Of a DNA stretch of 64,000 nucleotides, positions 18,012-25,036 are shown piece after piece. The position numbers and the translations under genes are program-made. A model generated the notes under the pieces. It was not told the origin of the DNA. It did no database searches and worked only from the letters and a program-made list of their open reading frames with translations. Where the stretch lies: NCBI RefSeq assembly GCF_001544375.1, contig NZ_BCQJ01000001.1, positions 418,275 through 482,274 of the forward strand, given 5' to 3'. Each line of letters opens with the position of its first letter. Positions within the stretch are counted from its first letter, which is position 1. The DNA is from Enterococcus canis NBRC 100695. GTDB lineage: Bacteria; Bacillota; Bacilli; Lactobacillales; Enterococcaceae.

Positions 18012-19250
18012 TCATTTCAACGTTGCTTTTCCTCTAACACTTAGATTGAATAATAGCCTGAATCCAAGTACAAGTATCGCTATACCACAAAAGATTACGA
18101 GAAATTGAATCTCCACCTTATCTGCTAGTGGTCCAAAAAATGCCATTCCCAGTGGCATAAACCCATTGTACATAATGCCAAATAGACTAAAGACTCGCCC
18201 AAGTTTGTCCTCGGGCACATTTTCTTGCAACAATGTTGTGGCGGAAGACTGCACTATGGGAATAAAAAAGCTGATCATAAACATTAAGGCAGCAAATAGC
18301 CAAAATTTATCTACAAAACCCAACATCACTGAAAATAGGCCATAACAAATTAAGCCTAAGGCCATTGTCTTTTGTCGCGTTTTAAAGCCGCCCCACATAC
18401 CCAGTATCAGTCCGCCAACCACCATACCAGCAAATCCCGCCATTTCATTGACACTTAAATACATATAACTATCACCAAAAATGCGTTCAATCATTAAAAC
18501 AGAAAGAAAACCAGATGGTGTACAGAGAAAAATGAAGGTACCAAACGCTAACAGTGTCTGCCTCACTAAACTGTTCTTTGCCGCATAGCTCACGCCACTT
18601 TTCATATCGCTAAAGAAACTAACTTTTTCCTTTGATGGTTCCAGTTTTTTATAAGGAATAACGACAAACAACAAAATCAGTAGACCTATTATGGCTGTCA
18701 GTACATCTAGTAACAAAATCACATAGAAGGGCGCCAAATATAAAATAGCGCCAGCTACGGCCGGTGCGGCAAACTGGACAATAGCTAACATACTGCTATT
18801 AATTCCGTTATAGCGTATTAAATGTTCTTCCGGCACGATTTGTGGAATTACAGCACTGACCGCGGGTGTTTGAATACCTGATCCAAGCGAGCGCAGCATG
18901 GATACGACTAAAAGCCAAGGTAATAGATCAGCTGTTCTGCCAATTAAAATGGCCATTGCTAGCATAAACGTAACGACCGCAATGAAACTATCGGCTAAAA
19001 TAATCAGCTTTTTCCTCGCATAGCGATCTGCCAAGACACCACCGAAGAAAGAAACAATCAACTGCGGCAAGGTTCCGCTTAAAGAGAGTAGCGTAATCCA
19101 GAGACCCGAGGATGTGTCCAGTGCAACTTGCCAAATAATCGCCATTTGAACAATGGAGGAACCAAACAGCGTAATTGCCTGACTACTAATAAATAGCACT
19201 GTATTTTTTTGCCACGCTGGATTTGTCAGCGTGCTTGCTTGTTTTTTCAT
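18012..19250 (-). CDS. MFS efflux transporter, DHA3/Mef-like
   Basis: The 412-residue protein has about twelve hydrophobic helices and the MFS motif A between helices 2 and 3 (GGVLADRYARKKLIIL). The start region (NTVLFISSQAITLFGSSIVQMAIIWQV) and overall layout resemble the H+-driven macrolide/drug efflux branch (Mef, DHA3). The substrate is unknown. A two-HTH MerR regulator lies immediately upstream on the same strand, with a MerR-type promoter between them, suggesting drug-induced expression. Confidence 0.85.
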   Translation of the reverse strand: MKKQASTLTNPAWQKNTVLFISSQAITLFGSSIVQMAIIWQVALDTSSGLWITLLSLSGTLPQLIVSFFGGVLADRYARKKLIILADSFIAVVTFMLAMAILIGRTADLLPWLLVVSMLRSLGSGIQTPAVSAVIPQIVPEEHLIRYNGINSSMLAIVQFAAPAVAGAILYLAPFYVILLLDVLTAIIGLLILLFVVIPYKKLEPSKEKVSFFSDMKSGVSYAAKNSLVRQTLLAFGTFIFLCTPSGFLSVLMIERIFGDSYMYLSVNEMAGFAGMVVGGLILGMWGGFKTRQKTMALGLICYGLFSVMLGFVDKFWLFAALMFMISFFIPIVQSSATTLLQENVPEDKLGRVFSLFGIMYNGFMPLGMAFFGPLADKVEIQFLVIFCGIAILVLGFRLLFNLSVRGKATLK

Positions 19251-19266
19251 TGAGAATGCCTCCCTT

Positions 19267-19296
19267 ATTTTTCGTGTAACACTAGGTTAACATCAA
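19267..19296 (-). promoter_or_regulatory. MerR-type promoter and dyad before the MFS gene
   Basis: On the minus strand TTGATG (19291-19296) and AAAAAT (19267-19272) are 18 bp apart. The spacer contains TAACCTAGTGTTA, a dyad with TAAC and GTTA arms. A long spacer holding a dyad is the hallmark of MerR-activated promoters. Confidence 0.6.
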
Positions 19297-19334
19297 AAAA
19301 TAAGGTGGTGGTATACTGGAGGGTTGCTTTCTTT

Positions 19335-20081
19335 TTAGCGTAATTCACGTAAAATGACTAACATTTTTTTCGTATCCGCTAATGCTAAAGTAAGCGACGT
19401 TAGGTAACGGTCCGCAACAGAGATGATGTCTTCATTTTCCTCTGGCGTGTCAATGACGGCGCGCAAATTGATGTTACCCTGCTCTAATTGTGTAAGCATA
19501 CGCCGGATAGCCATTTGTGAGTAGTTTGCATGGCGTAAAACAGCAATAATTTTCAATCGGTCCAACTCTACTACGCCATACTTTCTTCGATTTCCTTTGC
19601 GGGGAATTTCAATCAAGCCATTACGTTCCCAATCCCGCAGGACATCTATACTCACACCAATTTGAATCGCCGCTTCCCTTCTGCTTATTGTATCGCCCTC
19701 AAAGACAGTATCTGCTTTATGTGGATCAGCTAGAATCGCTTCTGTTAAGGTTATCGCCTCTAGTGCTTTTTGAATTTCCTCCTTAATTTGTGTTTGATAA
19801 TTCTCGGTTTTTTCTATGGCATGAGAAAAGTTACCATTAGCTGCTGTTTTTACAATATCAATAGCGCTTTTCCGCAAATTACTACTGAGAATTTCTGCCT
19901 GAAAAGCAAGTCGAATTAGCTTTACTTGTAAGAGATGCGTCTCACCAAAAACACGATAACCGTTTGCCAGACGCGGAATTGACGGTAACAGTCCCTGCTC
20001 CTCATAAAAGCGAATCGTATTAGGATGTACGCCAATAGCTGCCGCCACCTCGGCCGTTCGATAAGTATTTATTGACATCAT
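19335..20081 (-). CDS. MerR-family regulator with two HTH domains
   Basis: The 248-residue protein has a first MerR helix-turn-helix at residues 6-75 (RTAEVAAAIGVHPNTIRFYEEQGLL) and a second at about 130-200 (SRREAAIQIGVSIDVLRDWERNGLI), joined by a coiled segment. Tandem MerR domains in one chain are unusual compared with the normal one-domain dimer. It lies upstream of the MFS gene and is its probable activator. The start follows GGAGGTTC. Confidence 0.88.
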   Translation of the reverse strand: MMSINTYRTAEVAAAIGVHPNTIRFYEEQGLLPSIPRLANGYRVFGETHLLQVKLIRLAFQAEILSSNLRKSAIDIVKTAANGNFSHAIEKTENYQTQIKEEIQKALEAITLTEAILADPHKADTVFEGDTISRREAAIQIGVSIDVLRDWERNGLIEIPRKGNRRKYGVVELDRLKIIAVLRHANYSQMAIRRMLTQLEQGNINLRAVIDTPEENEDIISVADRYLTSLTLALADTKKMLVILRELR

Positions 20082-20102
20082 GAACCTCCTCCCACAAAGT
20101 CA

Positions 20103-20771
20103 CTAGCTTTCAGCTTGATTCTCCTTGATCTTTTTTAGATATTTGCTACCTTCTCTAGTAGCCAGCTTGCTTAAATCATTTTTGGCAATAAAATCCGTCA
20201 CATAGAATGGATCTGTTTTACTATACTCTCGTAATGACCAGCCAATCGCTTTTTGGATGAAAAATTCAGCAGTCGTTCGGTCATTTAAGATAGCTTGCTC
20301 CAATAATGCCAAATTTGTCGCTGCTTTACTTTGCAGTTGAAGATTGATACTAATCCTTCTGAACCAAAAATCTTCAGCTTGAAAAAACCAATTAAAGACT
20401 TCAGGTAGCTTATCAGGGTAAGCTTTGACATAGTCGTTAAATCCTTTACGCCAAGCATCAATACTATCCCACCATTCTTTCTTTGCTACCAAGGGCAGAT
20501 AGCTTTTCAACTCAGATAGCTCTAAGCGCAAAACATTTTTATTAAACAAATCAATTGCTAAATATTGGTATTCTCGCTCACTCTGTTGATAATAATGAAA
20601 AACTTCCTCCCGCAATTTGGCCCCTGTCCAGCCTCGACTTTCTTTCATGAGTTCTTTTGCAAGTTGAGCTCGAATAGGTTTTGGAATACCCAAAAAAGGA
20701 AATTGGTCTTTCATGTATTTCGACATGGGAACGGCTTGGCTAGGGTTAGCTTCAAAAATTAATCGCGACAT
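20103..20771 (-). CDS. AlkD-like DNA alkylation repair protein
   Basis: The 222-residue protein is an all-helical HEAT-like protein of the AlkC/AlkD family: FPFLGIPKPIRAQLAKEL near the start, KKEWWDSIDAWRKG, FWFRRISINLQL and FIQKAIGWSLREYSK. AlkD glycosylases remove N3- and N7-alkyl purines. The start at 20771 follows GAGGAGAATTTT. It lies 21 bp upstream of the MerR gene on the same strand and may be co-transcribed with it. Confidence 0.85.
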   Translation of the reverse strand: MSRLIFEANPSQAVPMSKYMKDQFPFLGIPKPIRAQLAKELMKESRGWTGAKLREEVFHYYQQSEREYQYLAIDLFNKNVLRLELSELKSYLPLVAKKEWWDSIDAWRKGFNDYVKAYPDKLPEVFNWFFQAEDFWFRRISINLQLQSKAATNLALLEQAILNDRTTAEFFIQKAIGWSLREYSKTDPFYVTDFIAKNDLSKLATREGSKYLKKIKENQAES

Positions 20772-20892
20772 AAAATTCTCCTCTTGAAAACTACTTTTTT
20801 GATAAGAAAGGCTTTGCGCATCCAAACACGAATATGCCACTATAAGGCATTTCCCCCATATGAAAACGCTGTATTATCCTTATAATTTACAA

Positions 20893-20921
20893 TAACCGAT
20901 CACCTTTTAGGCGACCGGTTA
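20893..20921 (-). terminator. Hairpin after yjdF, probable terminator
   Basis: On the minus strand TAACCGGTCGCCT pairs over 13 bp, with two G-T pairs, with AGGTGATCGGTTA around AAA. The tail TTGTAAATT is only weakly T-rich. Confidence 0.5.
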
Positions 20922-20937
20922 AAGCACAGTATCTGAC

Positions 20938-21351
20938 TCAATGTCCTTTTCTCTTTTGCAGTCTTTTTTCTTGCTTCAATTGAAAGCGACGTTGAGCTTC
21001 TTCCTGTTTTTGTGCCTTTGATGCCTCTTTGCGTTGCATTCTTTTGATTTCGATGGATTTTTGCATCGCTACCTGCGCTTTAGTGGCATAAATTGGTTGA
21101 TTTTTCTCTTTATTCACTAGGCGCTGCAACCGCTTAGGATTGATACGATGCTCATTTACTTGTTTACTCGCCATTGAAATACTAGGAACTTCCGCCATTT
21201 CGGCCAAAAGTTGTGTGTTTACAAAGGTAAGTACTTCCGTATCTTTGGGTTCGGGACCAAAAATGTGTTTTAGCACTTTTATTTTCCCGTCTTCATCATC
21301 CTCTACCAATCCGCACCAAAAGCTGCCATCAAAGAAAATTGTTAATTTCAT
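20938..21351 (-). CDS. yjdF: YjdF family protein (DUF2992)
   Basis: The 137-residue product matches YjdF: it opens MKLTIFFDGSFWCGLVED, continues with HIFGPEPKDTEVL, and ends in a long Lys/Arg/Gln-rich helix. Its role is not settled, but yjdF genes in Firmicutes are controlled by the yjdF riboswitch, which responds to azaaromatic compounds in vitro. A matching leader lies directly upstream here. The start follows AAAAGGAGGGGTCATC. Confidence 0.88.
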   Translation of the reverse strand: MKLTIFFDGSFWCGLVEDDEDGKIKVLKHIFGPEPKDTEVLTFVNTQLLAEMAEVPSISMASKQVNEHRINPKRLQRLVNKEKNQPIYATKAQVAMQKSIEIKRMQRKEASKAQKQEEAQRRFQLKQEKRLQKRKGH

Positions 21352-21361
21352 GATGACCCCT

Positions 21362-21486
21362 CCTTTTCAAAGATTGCAATGGACGACCTGGAGGGAAGGT
21401 TACTGACGCGTTTGCGCTCTCGGACTACCAACCGAGACGTGTTTTTATGCACCTTCATTGTAGGAGATAACTTTTGCATCGTCAAA
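21362..21486 (-). promoter_or_regulatory. yjdF riboswitch
   Basis: The 120-nt leader before yjdF holds, on the minus strand, TTTGACGATGCAAAAG, TCTCCTACAATGAAGG, a CTCGG/CCGAG hairpin and GCGTCAGTAACC, which match my memory of the yjdF motif. CCCTCC (21390-21395) can pair with the ribosome site GGAGGG (about 21357-21363), a plausible translational switch. Confidence 0.72.
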
Positions 21487-21548
21487 TTACTGACTAGTTC
21501 GTTGCATTTTTAAATCTTTTTAAAGTGGGCCAAATTCCATTGGTACGT

Positions 21549-21580
21549 AAAAAAGCCTCACAAATTGAAATTCGTGAGGC
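21549..21580 (-). terminator. Terminator of the kinase gene
   Basis: On the minus strand GCCTCACGAATT pairs with AATTTGTGAGGC, followed by T6, just beyond the kinase stop. Confidence 0.88.
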
Positions 21581-21588
21581 CTGACTGC

Positions 21589-23049
21589 TTATAATTCGAC
21601 ATCAGGAAAAGTTAAGGTAAAGGTCGTGCCTTCTCCCAACTCACTAGTAACTGAGATTTTTCCTTTATGCAATTTAACTAATTGTTGTACGATAGCGAGT
21701 CCCAGTCCCGACTCACCTTTAGTATTTTTCCGGGATGGGTCAGCTTTATAATACCGATCCCAAATATTCGTAACTTGTTCTTTGCTCATGCCAATGCCGC
21801 TATCAGCGACGGTGACAATTGTTTCCAAATAGCCTTTTTCAATTTTTACGTGGATTGTGCCGTTTTCAGTAAACTGAATTGCATTTTGAACCAGGTTGGT
21901 CATGATTTGAATAAAGCGATCATAGTCAGCAAAAACTTCAACAGGTTCTGCCGTTTCTAAAATCAATTGATCCCCTGCGGCATCCGCCTTACCCCGCAAG
22001 CGTTCCAATACTTCCGTCAAGGCTTTGGTTCCATTGAATTTTTTGATAATCATGGAAATTTGATTGGTCCGAATCTTTTCATAATCGAGGTTTTCATTGA
22101 CCAAACGAATCAAGCGCGAGGTTTCGGTTTGCATCAAATGAATAGCGTGATCTTGCTGGTCTTCAGGAATCGCATGGTAGCTTAACCCCTCCAGCAATCC
22201 ATTGATAGTAGTCAAAGGCGTGCGCATTTCATGAGAGGCATCGGCCATAAACTGGCGCCTCCGCTCCTCCTGTCGCTCAATTTCCTCTTGAGATTCCTTT
22301 AAAGAAACCGCCATTTTATTGAAATCTTCCGCCAAATCATCAAATTCGTCGCGATCTTGTACCTCAATGTGGACATCAAAATTCCCCTTAGCAATCTGAT
22401 TTGTAGCTTGCCGAATGCGGTTAATTCGCCGAACTTGAAATTGCGCATAAAAGTAGCTAATTACTACGGCAATCACGCTGGAAATTAGAAAGCTCTTTAA
22501 CAAATTAGAGGTCATTGGGCGCAAGCTTTCATCAATATTCGATGCGGGTTGACTGACTACTAACGCACCATAAAATTCACTAGTCGCCTCTTGTTTTGAG
22601 GATAAGAGAAAATAAGGGACGATTACAAACGAAGTCGTTTCCTTCTGCTTTAAAAAGTTTTCAGAAGAAGTATAAGTCTGTTGCTCCCCGTTTTTCAATG
22701 CTTCCCATTGCGTCTTAGTAATGTTCATTTGATCAAAGGTCAGCGTAACATTTGGATACGCTACTTTTTGATCCTTGTCCACAAAGAACAAATTGACCGC
22801 TTGATTCCCCAATAATTGTTCCGTCGTCTGTAAAGCATAGGTAAATTGCTGATCTTGCGAAAGCTGCGGCAAATATTCTGACAAGTTCTGCGTGTTGCGG
22901 CGAATCGCCTCCGCATACCCTAACAGCTGCTGATAGTTACTCTTTTCCAGACTAGAACGGTTCAGCTGTGTAAAGGAAACCCCCACGATTAACACAATAG
23001 TAATGATCACGACCCAAAATGCCAACAGCTGTTGATACAAATATTTCAT
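21589..23049 (-). CDS. Sensor histidine kinase
   Basis: The 486-residue membrane kinase has an N-terminal helix (about 10-30), an outside sensor region to about 180, a second helix, a HAMP linker, and the HisKA/HATPase core. ADASHEMRTPLTT carries the phosphorylated His, followed by an N-box (QIMTNLVQNAIQF) and G-boxes (DSGIGMSKEQ, GESGLGLAIV). Its ATG overlaps the TAA of the response regulator, so the two are translationally coupled. The stimulus is unknown. Confidence 0.93.
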   Translation of the reverse strand: MKYLYQQLLAFWVVIITIVLIVGVSFTQLNRSSLEKSNYQQLLGYAEAIRRNTQNLSEYLPQLSQDQQFTYALQTTEQLLGNQAVNLFFVDKDQKVAYPNVTLTFDQMNITKTQWEALKNGEQQTYTSSENFLKQKETTSFVIVPYFLLSSKQEATSEFYGALVVSQPASNIDESLRPMTSNLLKSFLISSVIAVVISYFYAQFQVRRINRIRQATNQIAKGNFDVHIEVQDRDEFDDLAEDFNKMAVSLKESQEEIERQEERRRQFMADASHEMRTPLTTINGLLEGLSYHAIPEDQQDHAIHLMQTETSRLIRLVNENLDYEKIRTNQISMIIKKFNGTKALTEVLERLRGKADAAGDQLILETAEPVEVFADYDRFIQIMTNLVQNAIQFTENGTIHVKIEKGYLETIVTVADSGIGMSKEQVTNIWDRYYKADPSRKNTKGESGLGLAIVQQLVKLHKGKISVTSELGEGTTFTLTFPDVEL

Positions 23050-23768
23050 TAGGCAACACCGGAATCATCAAACTTATACCCTACGCCCCAAACGGTTTGA
23101 ATAACTTGTGGCCCGACTTTTTCGATTTTTTGGCGCAATTTTTTAATATGTGCATCCACAGTCCGTTCATCACCAAAGTACTGGTAATCCCAAACGAGTT
23201 CTAGCAGCTGCTCCCGTGAGAAGACTTGTCGTGGTTTATTCGCTAAAGTATGCAACAAATCGAATTCTTTCGGTGTCAGTCCTTCAATTTGTTTGCCATC
23301 CAAATAGGCTTCCCGTGTTTTCGTATTCATTTTGAAGTGATCCGTCACTACGTCAAAATCGGCATCGCTAGCTTGGTGATCCACTTGCTTGTCACTGATT
23401 TCCGCCCGGCGATGGAGAGCTTTCATACGGGCAATCAAGGTCAATGGACTGAAGGGTTTCGTTACATAGTCATCTGCTCCTAATTCCAGACCAATGACTT
23501 GATCACTTTCTGAGTCCCGTGCAGTTAGCATGATAATTGGTACGGTTGTCGATACCTTACGCATCTCGCGGCAGACGGCCATGCCATCCATTGTTGGCAA
23601 ATTAAGATCCAGGGTTACCATGTCCCATTTATCCGGATTCGTTAGAAAAATATCCAATCCTTCTTTGCCATCATAAGCGAAAGTGGCATCCCATCCTTCA
23701 TTTAGAAAGAACATTTGCATCATTTCAGATACGGATTCATTGTCTTCAATCATTAAAATATTCATCAT
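23049..23768 (-). CDS. OmpR-family response regulator
   Basis: The 239-residue protein has an N-terminal receiver with the phospho-Asp in MVTLDLNLPTMDG and the conserved Lys in DDYVTKPFSP. It ends in a winged-helix DNA-binding domain (LTPKEFDLLHTL, ERTVDAHIKKLRQKI). The start is ATG 23768, after GAGGTGAAG; a longer frame extends upstream into the SdpI-like gene but has no better site. It overlaps both its neighbours. Confidence 0.93.
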   Translation of the reverse strand: MMNILMIEDNESVSEMMQMFFLNEGWDATFAYDGKEGLDIFLTNPDKWDMVTLDLNLPTMDGMAVCREMRKVSTTVPIIMLTARDSESDQVIGLELGADDYVTKPFSPLTLIARMKALHRRAEISDKQVDHQASDADFDVVTDHFKMNTKTREAYLDGKQIEGLTPKEFDLLHTLANKPRQVFSREQLLELVWDYQYFGDERTVDAHIKKLRQKIEKVGPQVIQTVWGVGYKFDDSGVA

Positions 23769-24093
23769 CTTCACCTCTTGCTTTATCGAATGCCCGGACT
23801 TTTTTCTCCGTGACATAAAAAATCGGAATTATGGGAAATACGAGTAATAACATCTCAATCAAAAAGAAATTCGTGTGACCGGTAGCTTTCAGCCAATAGC
23901 CGATACCCGTCATCAAAAGCCCCATCAGCAAAAACATTCGACCGCTGATTTTTTGAGCATAGTGCCAATTTTCATCATTTTTTTCCGCATAATATGAGCG
24001 GTAGCCGTAAATTAGATTGACCTTTTTAGAGGGAAACAGTGTAAACACGAGTCCCACTGCTGCCAATACTATCCCTGTATAAAAAAACACCAT
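23746..24093 (-). CDS. SdpI-family membrane protein
   Basis: The 115-residue protein has three hydrophobic helices and the conserved linker NLIYGYRSYYAEKNDENWHY with RMFLLMG, matching the C-terminal domain of SdpI. SdpI gives immunity to the SdpC toxin in Bacillus and acts with a regulator. Here the gene is fused in expression to a two-component system: its end overlaps the start of the response regulator by 23 bp. No toxin gene is evident. Confidence 0.75.
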   Translation of the reverse strand: MVFFYTGIVLAAVGLVFTLFPSKKVNLIYGYRSYYAEKNDENWHYAQKISGRMFLLMGLLMTGIGYWLKATGHTNFFLIEMLLLVFPIIPIFYVTEKKVRAFDKARGEDDEYFND

Positions 24094-24250
24094 TATTCTT
24101 CGCCCCTTCCCCCTTAGTATACTCTAAAACCCCCATTGCTCCAATCAATTCCAATTTTCTTCAAAAAAGCTTTCATGAAAGTTCACGAATAGTAAATAAT
24201 TGTGCTAAATCGGGGATTGTCCTATCATGAAAGGGATAGGAGGAATGATG

Positions 24251-25024
24251 ATGACAATCCATTCATTAGTATTTTTCGATTTAGATGGTACCTTACTTAA
24301 CGAACGCTCAGAAATCACCCCAGAGGTAAAAGCTGCTCTAACTCAATTACGAGAAAACGGGCATATTCCCTTTATTGCCACGGGTAGACCGCCTGTAGAA
24401 ATCAAAAAATTTATGGCGGAAACTGAGATTGATTCTTTGATTGCCATGAACGGTCAATATGGACAAATCAACGGCCAGCAAATTTTCAGTCATACCATAC
24501 CGGATGATCTGATTTTGAAATTGTATCATACCGCCCATAGCCAAGGACATGAGCTGGCTTACTTGAATACCTTAGCACGCTGGATTTCGGCAGAAACGCC
24601 CGCGGCAATCAATGCCTTTCGCTTTGTAAATGAAGCCCCGCCAGCTGTTGATCCACTGATTTTTCAAAATGAACCAATCAATATGCTGCTGGTCTTAGGT
24701 GAAGGTGGCGATGACTATTATCCAACACAATTTCCAGAACTGGCCTTTTACCGCAACACACCCTACTCCATGGATGTCGTACCTAAAGGGCAGGATAAAG
24801 GAACTGGCGTTAAGGAGCTGATCCAACGACTCAAACTAACCGGTATTCCAACCTTTGCCTTTGGCGACGGCCCTAACGACTTGGCGCTCTTTGATGCGGT
24901 GGATACCAAAATTGCCATGGGGAACGCCCGCGAGGAATTAAAGGTCAAGGCCGATTTTATTACAACTGACCATTCCTCAGATGGCATTGTTCGAGGCTTG
25001 CGGCACTACCAATTGATTGATTAG
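24251..25024 (+). CDS. Cof-type HAD phosphatase
   Basis: The 257-residue protein belongs to the Cof subfamily of HAD hydrolases: LVFFDLDGTLL carries the nucleophilic Asp, FIATGRP is motif II, and FAFGDGPNDLALF supplies the metal-binding Asp residues. Such enzymes dephosphorylate sugar phosphates and related metabolites. The start at 24251 lies 7 bases after AGGAGG; other ATGs at 24245 and 24248 are too close. It sits 12 bp before the P-type ATPase and is probably co-transcribed. Confidence 0.9.
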   Translation: MTIHSLVFFDLDGTLLNERSEITPEVKAALTQLRENGHIPFIATGRPPVEIKKFMAETEIDSLIAMNGQYGQINGQQIFSHTIPDDLILKLYHTAHSQGHELAYLNTLARWISAETPAAINAFRFVNEAPPAVDPLIFQNEPINMLLVLGEGGDDYYPTQFPELAFYRNTPYSMDVVPKGQDKGTGVKELIQRLKLTGIPTFAFGDGPNDLALFDAVDTKIAMGNAREELKVKADFITTDHSSDGIVRGLRHYQLID

Positions 25025-25036
25025 GAGGCGGCACAA

